From NCBI GenBank assembly GCA_003254885.1, contig QANT01004440.1, forward strand, positions 1 through 63,736: DNA of 63,736 bases. The letters run 5' to 3'. A program made the position numbers and the translations under genes. Source of the DNA: Purshia tridentata. Its lineage: Eukaryota > Streptophyta > Magnoliopsida > Rosales > Rosaceae. Positions 49,987 to 63,619 of this stretch are shown piece by piece. Numbering within the stretch: the stretch's first letter is position 1; every line of letters starts with the position of its first letter. The notes under the pieces are model-generated. The model made no database searches, was not told the DNA's origin, and saw only the letters and a program-made list of their open reading frames with translations.

Positions 49987-50754
49987 GTCAGGTATCCGTT
50001 TGTTCCTTCTCCTTAGTTCCTACTGAAATATATTGTATACCAAATGTACACCCTTTTTTAAGTTTTTATGAGTTTCAGTGGTCCGATAAGAAAGCCCGAT
50101 ATTGGCCGATACCAGAGAGTTGCAATCCCGTACTTTATGGTTTGTTGGTTATAACTTCTAAGTTAGCCCAATTGGGTACGCAAACTAGGCTAGGCCCAAT
50201 TATACGGCAAACTCTACAGACTCAAATTTGGACAACGCTGTAACGATATTACTCAAATTAATTCTTCTTTCGTTTTTTGCTTTCAATTTTGTTTAATTAT
50301 TATATTTTGGTAGATAAAGCTTCATGACAATGGATTTGGAAATAGATTTTTCCAATTTTTTGCCCTAGTTTTAGGCAAGTGATGGCAAGGCTGGGAGTTC
50401 ATGCTCAGAACTGCAATGGAACAGATGTATACTAGCACACGAAGCTTGTACAATCTGGTAGACAAGATTGTGCAAGTAAAGTTTAACCAAACCTTGTACC
50501 ATAGCTACTATATGCTAAGAGAATTAGTAATGCAGACTAGCTACGTAAGCATTTCATTATAAATCTGGGTCAAATTCCATGGTATACATGAACCAAATTA
50601 CATATATTTCTTTCCCTATTCATCTTGGCGAGGAAGCAAATTAAACATTGTCAGTAAAGTTTGCATTTCTTCCAGATCATGTACATGAATGAAGGCAGCA
50701 GCACAAGCTCTAATAAATAAATTATCAATCAGGATTTGGGAATGTACAAGCACC
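49987..50754. other. Intergenic region between MENG and KNOX genes
   Basis: Upstream of MENG and downstream of the KNOX gene, both on the minus strand. It should hold the MENG promoter and the KNOX 3' untranslated region. No other feature was seen. Confidence 0.55.
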
Positions 50755-53700
50755 TCATTCATCTGTAAAGAAAGGTCCGGAAAGGTTATCCATCACGGCG
50801 AATTGCATGTTTTCGGATGGCCTCCAATGGCGCTTGCGTTGATTGATGAACCAGTTGTTAATTTGCCTCTGATCTAGCCCCGTAGATTCAGCCAGTGCAA
50901 TCTTATCAGCCTCCTGCATGTATGAGCAGAAAATTACGCCATTTCATTGTCAAACATACATTGTGAAGCATTGTCATAACTAGACAATTAAGTACCGTTG
51001 GGTACGGCCATTTATAATGAACATTCCACCAGTCAAGTAAGGTTTGCCTTGCTTCTTTGGGGAGCTTTCCTTTCTTCTTCTTCTTTGAGAATTCCAGCTT
51101 CAAGGTGCCAATATGACCGCCAAACCTGCGCATAAGCCTATCTTTCAGATCACGATCTTCACCCCTTGCTTGAGCAGCTGCTTCCTGTGCCTCAATTTCG
51201 CCTCCACTCAACTCCTCATCTGATGACACTGCACCTTCATCTGCCCACATACATCATTGCAAAAACTGGTTTTAAACTTACACCATGCAATCATCCCAAA
51301 CTTATTTCCTCACAATGCTTTCATACAACTCCAACCACTATTGCATTACCAAAGAGATCAGTTGTAGTGACATAGCATCATGGGCCAAACTAGTGTACAT
51401 TTTAGGATGACATTTTCAATGCCTGATGAAAAATGTCCACCTCCAAGTTCAAACATTATGCCACTTCCCATCAAATAATAAACTGGCATGTGTCCCATCA
51501 ACATTTGAAGAATGGCGAATAGGGATACAAATGCGATTGGAATAAAGTCTTAATATCAATACCAGATACTGTAGTAGAAGAACCGATGATTGAAAATTTG
51601 CAAGTCATACTTGGATGGATGAGGTGCCTAAACTCAAAATGAAGTTGAACAAAGGGATGCGAAAGAAAGAAAAAAAAAGTGGGGGAGGTGGGACCCACAT
51701 CATAAACTAGTTTTCCAAGGTAGAGACCACCTAGCCGGCTAGTGGTGGGAGTCAAGAGAGGTCGTAATCTATGAGCAATTGGTTCAGCCGGATTAAGACT
51801 TTGAGAGAGACACTCTGCCAGAGAGAGAGAGAGAGAGAGGAGACCCAGTGTGGACAAGAAGAGTAGGGCCATCAATCAAATCAATTCAAAACTGACACCC
51901 ATAGTCACATAAACCCACTCTACTGCACACACCACCACCCAGTAAAAGAACAACACCCCATTTATTACTTAATAACCCTTCTAAACACCTTTTACATGGA
52001 TATTCATATATAAATAATTCCTATGAGTATCGATGTGGGTCCAGTTTCAAACAGAATCAGGTTCCTAAATGCATGATAAAATAGAAAAATAAAATATTTT
52101 GAATCTTCACAAATACCAGATACTAGCTTTCAACGTCATATTCCCCCACCAAGAAGAGTTCGAATAACCATGTCCAATGTCTAAGCTTTTGAATACAAGA
52201 ACCATTCATGTTCACCGCAACTGCATCTCAAATATTCTAGTTACAAAAACAGGCTCGTTTCCTCCTAAAAAGATAAATATATAAGCACCATCGAATTAAA
52301 TTCTAAAAATTTCTATTGTTTTGAGATATTATTAAATCAAAATTATATAAATTTCAATTATTTTAATCTAAATTTTCAATGAAATCAAAACTATTTTGTT
52401 CAAAATTTTTCTATTTATTAGTTCTCAAAATTTGAAATTTTATTCATTAATAAACACTAAATAAGTACCTTTTTTCTTTAAGGAAGTTAAAAAAATAAAA
52501 AGAAGATTAATTTCAACGAACCCAGAAAAAGAGTTTGGTGTACCGAAAAAAAAGGATTGAATTCCTGGGACCCAGTGCAACTCAAAGAAGCAGCCAGTGA
52601 GTAGACACGTGTGAAGCAATAATCAACGCACAAAGACCCACAACAGAAGAGATGTCCATGGAAATGACAAGCACTCAAACAGAAGTAACAGTGGGCAGAA
52701 GCTCAGTGCGTGAGAGAGAGAGAGAGAGAGAGAAAAGCTGCTCACAGCGGAAACTACGGGAGTCCATGTGAATGTGTGTGTGCAAAAAACTTTGGCCACC
52801 CGCTCTACCCGGGCTTTCTAAGCTTCTCCTCATGTTTGTATTTATGACACACTTCTTCCCATGATGCCCTTCCCAAGTTTATTAGTTAAAAGTAGAAAAA
52901 ATATATAAAATAAAATAAACTTGGAAAAAGTGTTTTCACCTGGTCAAGGTCTACTGACCATCTATAATCCAATGGACACAACACAACTCGCTCTCACATA
53001 TACAATACAACCTTGTATTTTACTCTATTATATTTTTGAGGTTAGCATGTGCTTCAATAGTGTACGCAGAATCGATCCTATCAAAAATATATAACAAGCT
53101 AGACAAAAGCATGTGCAAACAATACACGCCTAGCTAAGGATTCAATGACTTAAACGTGTAATTCATATTATCTCCAGAATTTTGCTATGTAAAATGAATG
53201 TACACTGTGACATCTGTTACTACTAGCACAATGTTTAACGCATTGAAAATAATGACAAACCTAAATATCATGTAATTAACTTATAAGGAACATAACCATG
53301 CACATTATTAGCGCATACATTAATTTATATCTTAAAAATCCTGGAACACTATGTTTTGCTTGTATTAAAACCTCATAAGTTGAAGGAAAACTATAAATCC
53401 TATGTGGATTTAGCAAATTTTAAGATATGGTACGTATAATCCAGCTTCAATCGACAATCAAAACACAAATAAAAGATTGAATGATGGTATGGAATTATTC
53501 GGAAGCATAAGATGACTAGGCAAGTAAATAGTGCAATCAGAAATGGTTTTTTATGTTAATTAAAGAAGTTGAATATGTAAGATTAAGAAGAATTCTCTCT
53601 TCCAAAACGCTAAAATAGTATTGGAAAGGGAGTAAAGAAGACTTTAGATGTGTAGCAGCCAACCAGATATGCACTTAAGCCATCGAAGCACGTGAATATA

Positions 53701-56700
53701 TGCCAATAGTATTTTTATGTCCAAGTGGACGTCTGCCATGGTCGCATGCTTAAAGAATGTTCTCCTCTACTTGTTTTTTATTTTTAAGTTTTGGTATGTT
53801 AAAGAATCCTAGCAAGAAAAGAGGATTAAGGAGAACCCACCGATATGCAACAGTGAGCACGAGGCCAATAAAATATGAAAACCACATCACTGAAAAGGTA
53901 TTCTGTACTTCCACACAAAAACAATAATAGTTGCCAACCATAATTAACCAACAAGATTAGGGTAATACTTGAGCAAATCATAGTTAAATATTAATCTAAT
54001 CATCGCCCTTTCAATGCCCAAAGGCTGCTTATTCACATTCCCATTGCACAAACTCGGATCCATGCCCGTGCAAAGGGAAGCAGCAGTAGCCTTTCTCTGA
54101 TTGAGATGCCTAAATCCACAAATCTTTGCTAAAACAAACCATGAAATAACAAAAGCAAAAAATGCGATTTGTACCAAGTCATCATCTTATTTTTGGCTAT
54201 TGTATACGTAGAACTGGATAGAAAATGTGGAAAACTGTAAAGCACAGAAAGTGGATCATGAGAACTCATAAGCAACTTAAAAAAGACACCAAATCATACA
54301 CACTCACGTGATTACTAAGATTCCTCATTCTTGTGCTAACTAAGTTACTTTAAATTTCTTATAATGATCGATCATGACCAAGATCCAAACCAAAATATAA
54401 GATTACTTAGGTGTTCTATTCTACTTTTCTAACTTACAAGACAACTTTGAAGAAGATAGAAATATTGTAGAATTATTTTAGATGCAAAAAAGCAAGGTAC
54501 CAATTACACAATTCCAATAGCATTTCACAACCCACTATATGCACTCTACTCATGCTGTATTGGAACTTGATAAGAATCAATAAAGTAACCCGATTACACA
54601 TCATTACTTGCCATTATCATAACACTGAGATCACAGAAGCCCTTTTAACATGCAACATCTATAGTTAATTGCATCCAATACAATACAATACATGACATCA
54701 CTACGCTGTCTCTCAAAATATCAGTTTAGCTTGTTTTACACTCCTTTACCATATATTCACACCAAAATACTAGAACAAAATGCAAAGTTAGCCAGGTAAA
54801 TATAACGAATATCTCATTTCTTAAATTTAAGGCTAATTAAAATTAGATTTTCTTCTCAAAGCTTTATAAATATTTAAAAGTTGAAAAAGAAAGTAGCCCA
54901 AAATTTCTAGCCAAAAGTGCAAAGTATCAATCTACTACATATTTTCCATAACAAGGAATTCGAAATTGACATCCCATGACATTATTCTATATATTGTCAT
55001 CGCTATAAGCTACAACTCGATCGTATCATCTAGATTATGCATTTTCAAACAAATCATTGGGGAGCTAGCTATATACATACACTGATGACCAATCTTTGAC
55101 ACTACTTACGATAATATCTCTTGTCAATTGACAAAAGATATTATGGAAAATATTCAATTACTTTCCCAAAACCATTTATGCCTACTTAATATACAGTTAC
55201 ACTATTAAGAAAAACCTTTACTTGCACTTTTTTTTTTTGCTCAAAATCCCTATAGGAAAGCATAATAGAACCTCTCTCTTAACTTTTTTTTTCCTCAAAT
55301 TCGTGTTGATCGGCTTTCATCACAATAAAAGAGAGTAATACAGAAGTGATTACATATTTCCTTAAGCTATTAGAAACATATATGACTCCTAAGCTATTAG
55401 AAACATATATGACTCAAAAACAGGAATTTTTTTCTCCTATATATGGTAAATTTTTTAATACAAAGCATAGGATTGGACCTTACTAAGGGTGTGGCCGCAT
55501 AATATATGGAAGCTTTAAGAAAATAATCCAACCTAATTAATATGCACTAGATAACTATGCACTACTGCATAACATGATTATAGCTAATGGTATGAAGTTG
55601 ATAATCCAGATTAAATATGTAGTAGAAAATAAACAAGTTAAAGAATGAAAGGAAAAATAAAAAGAAGAAACGTTTTCATTCACTCCATGATTCAATATAT
55701 ATAGATTATTTAGAAGAAGATGCAACAAAGATTGTTCATGAATCTGAGAAACAAACATTTTATATTGTCATTGTATTCTCTTATCAAAAAAAATAGTCAC
55801 TGTATTCAAACAATCCAACTACTATTTGAGAGATGTCATTCATTCACAGAAGATCTCTGAAACGTCAAATCAGAATCTCTGAAAGAAAAGAGAAGTCTTT
55901 AACTTTGCAAGCTAGCTAGCTGGTTCTTCTATGGCTCATTTGGGGGAAAATAATAAAAATAGAAGGGAGAAAAAGGAAACAAACACAATAAACAACATGG
56001 GTGGAAAACACATATATTAAACACAAATATACATATACATATATATATATGTGTGTGTGTATAGATGCACACACAGAGACAGAATAGGGAGGGAGAGAGA
56101 ATTAATGAGAAGGCAGACGAGAGAAAACATAAAAAGATATACAAATAAAGCATGACCAGATTAGAATTCCGAGGAAGAGCAATAAATTACTTGGGCAAAT
56201 GTATGTTATGTATGTATATTTGTATAAGAATGAAATCTGAATGGTATGTTTCAGTTGTAGCCAGCTAGGGTTTAACTGTCTCCTTTTATCCATTATATCA
56301 GAAACGTTCGGTGTCTGCAAGCGAGAATGTTTCGTGTTCGATCTCAGTAAGTGGGACGAGAGCGAGAGATAGAGAGAAAGACAAAGAGATATAAGTGCGA
56401 TGAGGACTAAGAGTAGCTGTGTGGGTGCCGGGTGGGGTGGGTACATATGTTCATGCTAACATAAGCCGACGCTCAGGCTATCGTGCGCCGTGATAAAAAG
56501 AAAACGAGAGAGAGAGAGACTGACCGGAGCGGCTTCTAATGGAGGCAGTACCAGAAATGCAGAGATTGCTGAGTTGCATTTCAATCTTGTTCAAGAAAGT
56601 GGTGGCTTCATCAAAAGGCCTGGAGAGATCCGATTTATACTTCTCCAACATGTCGCAGTAGGTTTCCTACATACAGGAACCATAAATCAAACACAGAGAA

Positions 56701-57534
56701 AGAAAATTTAACATAACATATAAGGAAAAGAAAGAGATAGAGAAAGAGAAAGAGGAGGAGGGGGGGACCATGAACTCGTCGAGCTCGGGATCGGCTCCTA
56801 AACACGTGGAGATAGCGTCGCGCTTATACAGGTCGTTTTCTCGGCGGATTTCGTCTAAGAAGCTTGCTATTTCCGGAGGCGCCCCTACCTATTACAAGTT
56901 TACAACAACACATCATCATCTTTCAGTCACCGACTCACTCTTAATTTATTCATTCCCAAACTCACTACATAAACTTCAACTCCCAGACGCTCTTTTTCAT
57001 AAAAAATAAATCAAAATATTGTGTTTTTGGGAGTCGGAGCTGAAAAAAGAAAGCTCACTCGACCTCGTGACTGAGTGTCATCAATTATAACCACAATTTA
57101 ACGCCCAAAAAATCTCCTACAGAGAAAGTAACTCAGGCACTGTAAATTTCATGTGTAGGCTCGGTTGCAGCGAAAAGCAAAGCGGTTCAATTCACCTTCT
57201 GACAATCGATGTAGGCCTCAATGAGCCTAGGGTAGCTAGGATGCGACGCAATTTTGGCTTTGATGGCGCCAAACACGTCCTCCTCTCGCTGAAATTCGGC
57301 TTCGGTTATCCCCGAGGCGGCGCCCGAGTAGAGGTCCACGTCGGATCCGAACATCGGAACCCGCTGGTCGACCCGGAACGCTCCGGACGGCAGCAGGCTC
57401 TGGTAATCCAACGGCAGGATCAGATTCTCCGGCGTCATCCACGCTCTCTCCGCGTACTCCGCCGACGTCGTCGATTGCAATCCCTTGTCTGCCGTATACT
57501 CCGCCGTTGATTGCAAACCGTACATTTCCTCCAT
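50755..57534 (-). CDS. Class I KNOX homeobox protein (KNAT2/KNAT6-like)
   Basis: TALE homeodomain transcription factor that keeps shoot meristem and boundary cells undifferentiated, acting with BELL partners. Exons right to left: 57196-57534, 56769-56888, 56525-56666, 50996-51240, 50755-50913; 1005 bases, 334 residues. KNOX1 ([29 protein letters not shown]) ends exon 1. KNOX2 ([19 protein letters not shown]...FLNKIEMQL) spans exons 2-3. The acidic SSDEEL stretch, ELK domain ([24 protein letters not shown]) and first homeodomain part with its WPYP loop extension are in exon 4. Helix 3 ([14 protein letters not shown]) is in exon 5. The start MEEMYGLQS and [24 protein letters not shown] fit the KNAT2/KNAT6 branch rather than STM or BP, from memory. 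The third intron is 5.28 kb, far larger than the others. Confidence 0.93.
52712..52734. repeat. GA microsatellite in the KNOX intron
   Basis: About ten GA dinucleotides. A shorter run lies at 51820-51840 in the same intron, and another lies close upstream of exon 3 (56508-56518). GA runs are bound by BASIC PENTACYSTEINE factors in plants, so they could be regulatory, but they are also common simple repeats. Confidence 0.75.
55361..55411. repeat. Short tandem pair in the KNOX intron
   Basis: AAGCTATTAGAAACATATATG with a few following bases occurs twice in direct succession. It is non-coding. Confidence 0.8.
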
Positions 57535-60500
57535 GAATATCTTCTCTCTCTCTCTCTCTATATTCTTCTAAGAAGAGAATATATAAAAGCCAAACAATAT
57601 AACTGCAGGATGTGGATGATTAAATTTTAACGAGACTCAAATACTATATATATAAAAATAAGTTTAGGTGTTTCACCGTCTTTGTGTGTTTTTTTTTTTT
57701 TTTGGTTGTATAATTTAAAATTGTTTTTTGAAGTCGAATATTTCACTGAGATGGGAAATTGCTGGAAATGGAGTAGCAGAGGGTAACTGGAAGAGTTCTT
57801 GGGGAGTGTGATTGTTGGCGAACCAACAAGAAGAGGCCAATAGATTGCTACCCTCTTTTTTCAACCTTTTCTTCTTCTTTAATTTATTTTTTTTTTTCCT
57901 TTTTCCAAGTCTTCCTTCCTCCCTCCCTCAGTTCATGCCTCAATCGCTCTTTTTTTTAAAAAAAATAACAATAAAAGAGAATAGAAAAAACTTTTGAGGT
58001 GTTTATTTACAGGCTTACAGCAAACCCGAATTAATTAAAACAAAAACAATCCCTACGCTAACTTAAGTCATATATACTGCACGATCGAGCAGCCTTTGTA
58101 AATGGCAAGGTGGACCATTTTCTCTTCCATTTAAAGTAAATATATTGGAGAACGTATACAACTCATTATAATTTATTGATTAATCCTGTGCTTATCAAGT
58201 TATCAGATACTCTAATTACTCGACCTCTGATTCTAATCACTAGGAGGAGAAATTCTTGCATGTAGGCAGATACAACGTTTTTTTGTTAGGACTTGTTTGG
58301 TTTGCAGATTTTTAGCTTAGAAATAGGTTTGATATTTCATTTCCATCACTTGTGGAAGCATTTATTGTGAATGCTAATCACTAATTAACCCAACTATAAA
58401 TATCTAAAACATAATTAATTAAGATATTTTTGAAAAACAAGTTTTGATTCATATTAATACACAGACCCAACAAAGAAAGTCTTGATTGGAGTAGCCCTAC
58501 CACATGTATGACACAACCATGCATCCTAAAATTATGAGTGTCATGTGTTCCATCTATTTAATTTTAAAAACTGTAAATTTTACTTTAAAAAAAACACATG
58601 TCAATAAATCATTGAATGTCATTCTATATAGGTGGCACAACTACTTTAATTAAGAACATCTTCAAACCAAACATGAGAATGATCATTATTTCATGGTTAT
58701 CATACCCAACTTTTCTAACATAGAATGAAAATTATTCATTCACATCTCAATCCCTTAAATGAGTATGGGTATGAGATACATAAGGAACTCAGTTTGTAAA
58801 CCCTAAATCCATGGACCAACGAGGCCTTACAATATATTATAAGGTAATCAACATACATTAGTGTAATGAAATCAATAAGATTTGTGTTTAAGATTTATGT
58901 GTTAATATTGTGCTTGTAATTGTTTTAGGATTTAGAATCTAAAATTTAAATATTTTAAAAGGAAATAATTAAGTGAATGTTTACATAACATGATTTTTTT
59001 TTGTTGGCCTCTTTAATCTAACATAAATTTGAATATAAATACAATATCAATATCAATATATCGCTATATTAGCAACTGATAGAACTCGAACATGTAAGAA
59101 TTAACTTGTATACATTCATTGAATGCAATAATTCCTCCACTTAATAAGGTTTACAATTCTAATGCTAAAGCACTTAATTAGTTCATAACTACCATTAAGG
59201 CTCTAGATCTACAACTTCATCTTCTCTCGCAAATAAAAAAAAGAAAAAGAAATGCAATATTCACTTCAGAATCAGTGGACATCTTTTAACATATGATTGA
59301 CAACATATCTTCTTAGATTAATGGAGAAGAAACTTGGATTTACCGAGCCTTTTGAAATACATTAATAATATCATGGAAAGCTTAATTTTGAAGTGTAAAG
59401 AAAAGATGGGATTCATTCTTTGGGAAAAGGAACGGACTATTGTTGGCCAAAACAAAAAGCACTGAGTTAAATTTAATTTAGAAGACAAGAGAAAAACACA
59501 AATATTTACTTGTATTCCTTTTCGAGGCTGTCTTGCAGATAATGTTTGTAATTAATGCATTCGACAAAGGGAAAATAATATGTGATCTATTATCGATGTA
59601 GTCAAGACGAATTCTAGTGGTGGGTCATGCATGGGTGCGCATAGAGGCGGCCATAGAATTCATGTGGAACTCACTCTCACGTGGAGGACACCCATTCGTT
59701 CTCAAAAACTTGGTGGAACTGGAACCCACCAACATATATGGGTCATTTGAAAATAGATCCATGTAATCGACATTTTGTGAACACATTCGGTGGTGTGCTT
59801 GGTGCTTACTAAGCATAGAATACATGATATAAGCATGGAAGATAGTGAGAGGTATAACAATCCAGAATAGACAGTTTGGTCAGATTTTCATCAAATTAAT
59901 TAATACCTTATTTTTGTAATGTTTCTGAAGAAAGGATAAAATTGAAATAAAGTTAATTTTTATTACAAATATATAATTCAAAAAATAAGTTTATGAGGTA
60001 AAGTTTAAGAACTATTGCTATAGTTATCCCATAAAAAAAAAATCATTAAGATATAAGTGATATAACAAATAACTTATTATTATTATTATGTGAGGATAAG
60101 AGTTGGGGAGAAGATAAAAGAGGGATGAATGGATGAGAGATTAATGGCACAAGAGAAGTAAAGACTTTATATATGTTACGACGATAATGTTAAGAATCTC
60201 ATATTGCTATAAGTGGTTTAATTATAGTAAAATTATTAATTTTTATAGTGAACCATGTATTACGTGAATTTAGGATTTCAAATTTGTAATACAAATCAGG
60301 ATTCTTAACAACGATCATAAATATATATATATAGACGAGACATGTCTTAAAGTGGTAATTGTTTGAGTAGAGTAGGACCGACTGAAGGTTTGACTAGTCA
60401 ATGGAGCACAAGATTTATGGCGCGGCTGCGCTTTTGGTGATCGATAAACTGTACCTTCTGTTCTGCCGTGGTGCGCCGTTAACGTAGTTGTAGACTTGTA

Positions 60501-63181
60501 GTTGCTTTTATTTTTGTTTGGATCGTAATCTACAAGCTCCATCGTCACCAGCTGACTTTGAAGGAATCAATAATTCATTTGGAACATGCATGTCAGACTT
60601 ATCACAGGGGCCAAGCAGGTTTACGTGGCTTGCTTCATTAATGCTTAATGTATATTATATTTGTTATTAAATTCATTAATACCACATAATACCCACGCAG
60701 CTACTGCGGTTTCTCTATTTTTTCATACCCAACATATGACTTAAATCTTTAGCTTGAGCTGATCATGAAGTTCAACAAATTAATAAGTATGTTTGTAGCT
60801 TTAATTTGCCATTGTTGGCCGATCTAGTTATAGTTGGATGGTAAATCAAGATTCAACATGGTTAATTTTTCAGATGCTGACCGGTACTGTTACAGTGTTA
60901 CTTAACCAAGCACCTAACAGACTGTTTTCTTCTTCCTTATATTGATGTTGATTGATTGATTGATCACTTCGGGGAACAAAAGTGACAAGAAAGTGTCAGC
61001 CAGTAAAACTTTGAAATCTTTCACATAATCCAATTAATAGTTTGCAACTTCTCACCGTTGATCCGTCTCACATTTCACAGACCGAACGAGTTTCAAGGCC
61101 AATCGGACGGTTAGTATATCTTAAGGTAATTTTAGGAGCATGTCGTACGTGACGCATTAATTTTCACTTGGTTTGGCTCGTCTTATTCGAGACAAATTAT
61201 TGTACATCCATCCTCATAAACACAGTACAAAATTTAAACTTTACTGATGGAAATGGGTTAACATTTAACTGTTAACACAACGATTCAACGGTGATCTCCG
61301 TATTTGTACTGGACAGACTTTTTTTTTTTGGCCAGGGTACTGGACAGACTTATTTACCTTATTAACCCATTCTTCGAATTTCGAAACATGTCATAGACAA
61401 TGCACATATGATCCTTTATTAATTTTTTGGTATTTGGCTTAATTATTGGCATATGTGCAGGATTAATATATAGATCATATGACATGGGTTTAGGAATTTT
61501 TTTGATGCATATATGCTTTGGATGACATGGAGCTTTATCAGTATATATTTATAACAATTAATTAAGTGCATGCATATAAGGCTAGGTAGTAGCCAGGTAT
61601 AATATTAAGTGTGCACGTGTGTTTTCGCAGTTCTGAGTCTGAGCTATATCTTTCTAAGCCTCAGTTTCTCAAAAAAGACTGGTCATACGCCGCAGGTCTG
61701 GGTGGTCCAAAAATTGCTTTCTTCTTTTGTGATCAATAGTCAATGAGTGGTGACTTTGTAATCTGTATGCCCAATGCAAAATCAAGTGATTATATATATT
61801 ATATAGGTAGTGGTCCATAATCCTGATTTAAGTGATATTTAGTATTATGCTTTACTGCTTGTTTTAGAAAAACGACATGATGACAATCTTACAACACTTC
61901 TTAACCAACACATTTGTCATTTTCATCAAAATATCAATTGATCATAATCTTTTAGTTATATATATATATATATTAGTACAACCATCAACGTCAAAGACTC
62001 CATCATAAATTCATAATCTTTTAACCTTAAGTTGTTTGTTCCACACCAACTAATTAATTCACCCTAAATGCAAAATATTATTGACTGCTAATCGTATACA
62101 TTTATGATATGGATATATAAATCATTAATTTGTATTATATTTTTGTATCACATTTAATAGAGGTAAAATTTATCGATATTTTTGTACCAATTAATTATAT
62201 TACATATATATGCCGAATATATAAATGTTAATATTATGATATGCACATCGAAAACATAACATGCAAACACTTGTTGGCCATTAAATATAATGAATTCATC
62301 TTAATTTAGAATATAGATTACTTACCTTTACTTTACCCACCGCCCTCCATTTTGTCACCGTCCAATCTATATATATATATATGATGTGTGAAGATATACC
62401 CCGAAGTATTTATCTAAAAAACATAATTATCTCATATTATATGATCATATTTAACCAAACCATATCTAATTAACCTATTGCAGTCAAAGCTGACCAATGT
62501 AACGATATGATAAAGAAAGCTAAGAGCTTTTGTTAAAGGAAGGACACGTGTTTCTAAGAACACCCTGTTTAGTGAAAGTAAGCTCATAAGATCACATGAA
62601 GAAATAAACCATTATGTTCCAACTAATTAACCCAGGGAGGTTGCATCTGCAGAAAGTTAATTGTGATAATTTTCAACCTTAAGTCAAAGTAATACGTGTC
62701 ACTTAAGCTTACCTTCACAATTAACGCACACATTAATTAAGTCACTTTCGAAGATCCCAAGTAAAGATATGCAGACTCTAATTAGCGTTCGCCGATTTCA
62801 ATTTATCTTGTCTGTACTAATTAATTGACTTTTGTCTACATAATTAACATGTCCAATTACTAAGTCCCACGCTCATCAGGAAGCTATACTAATTGGGGGA
62901 CAATCATCAAGATATCTATGATACCAAATCCGACAAAATGTTGGTGCTTGCATTTTCTTGGTCCAACCATTCGACATTCAATTATTATGATAATTATAGA
63001 TCAGAATTTGATTCAAATTCGATCTTTTATAGTCATATATAGATGATGATTTAAATATTATAAATCTGCTTAATGCTAGTTGACCATTGTCATGATTATC
63101 GATCTGCTTATGATTCATATTCAACGATCCTATAAATTGTAAAACAAGAAAGTTTACACTTACAAAAAGTTTATTTACTTA
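57535..63181. other. KNOX upstream region, no gene recognised
   Basis: The CT-rich stretch at 57540-57565 is probably KNOX 5' leader. Beyond it I found only short, unconserved reading frames (the longest near 59625-59825 and 60315-60548 on the minus strand), none resembling a protein family, and AT-rich simple sequence. With about 5.6 kb of gene-free DNA, distal KNOX regulatory elements are possible but not visible to me. Confidence 0.55.
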
Positions 63182-63619
63182 GAACATCTTCAAAAGGCTC
63201 TTTAAATAAAGAATTTTTCAATTTTTTGAAGAGAGACGAGCATTTTAGACTCCAAGAAACCCTTCAAAATGAATATTAAATTGACAATTCAATTTCTCTC
63301 TCTTCAAATCTAAGACCCTCTCTCCTCTCTTCAAATATTAATTGGCTTATAATTCCCATACAATTTTCATTCTTTTTCCTCTAATAATAAATTTTTAATT
63401 GAATAAATTAAACTTTAAAAATAAATAGTGCATGGAACAAATACAAAAATTAATGAATAAAAAAATACAAATAATTAGTACATAGAATAGATACAAAAAT
63501 TTAAAATTAGAAGAGTCTTTTGGAGAGTAAAAAATTCAAGTAGCAAATATTAAATTGCCACATAAATTATTAAATATGAATTTAAAAAGTGATTTTACTA
63601 GAGGCTTTTAGAGATGCTC
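63182..63619. mobile_element. Harbinger/Tourist-like MITE
   Basis: 438 bp, no coding capacity. Left end GAACATCTTCAAAAGGCTC; reverse complement of the right end GAGCATCTCTAAAAGCCTC: inverted repeats matching about 15 of 19. A 3-bp TTA flanks both sides (63179-63181 and 63620-63622), the target duplication expected of PIF/Harbinger-derived MITEs. A three-base duplication is weak evidence alone, but the end similarity supports it. Confidence 0.65.

Larger units (their letters stand above)
51241..56524 (-). other. Very large third intron of the KNOX gene
   Basis: 5,284 bp between the KNOX2/linker exon and the ELK exon. No coding sequence, transposon ends or other gene was recognised. It includes GA runs at about 51820-51840 and 52712-52734, a 25-bp tandem pair near 55361-55411 and an AT/GT microsatellite near 56037-56062. 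Class I KNOX genes of many plants keep a large intron here or in the neighbouring position, and some such introns carry regulatory elements; whether this one does is inference. Confidence 0.8.

Noticed and set aside
51498..51875. Minus-strand reading frame of 125 codons inside the KNOX intron
   Set aside because: No resemblance to a protein family, built partly on GA/CT repeat, and lies within a well-supported intron.
59625..60548. Two minus-strand reading frames of 66 and 77 codons upstream of KNOX
   Set aside because: No conserved motif, no promoter or splice context, and codon use like the AT-rich background.
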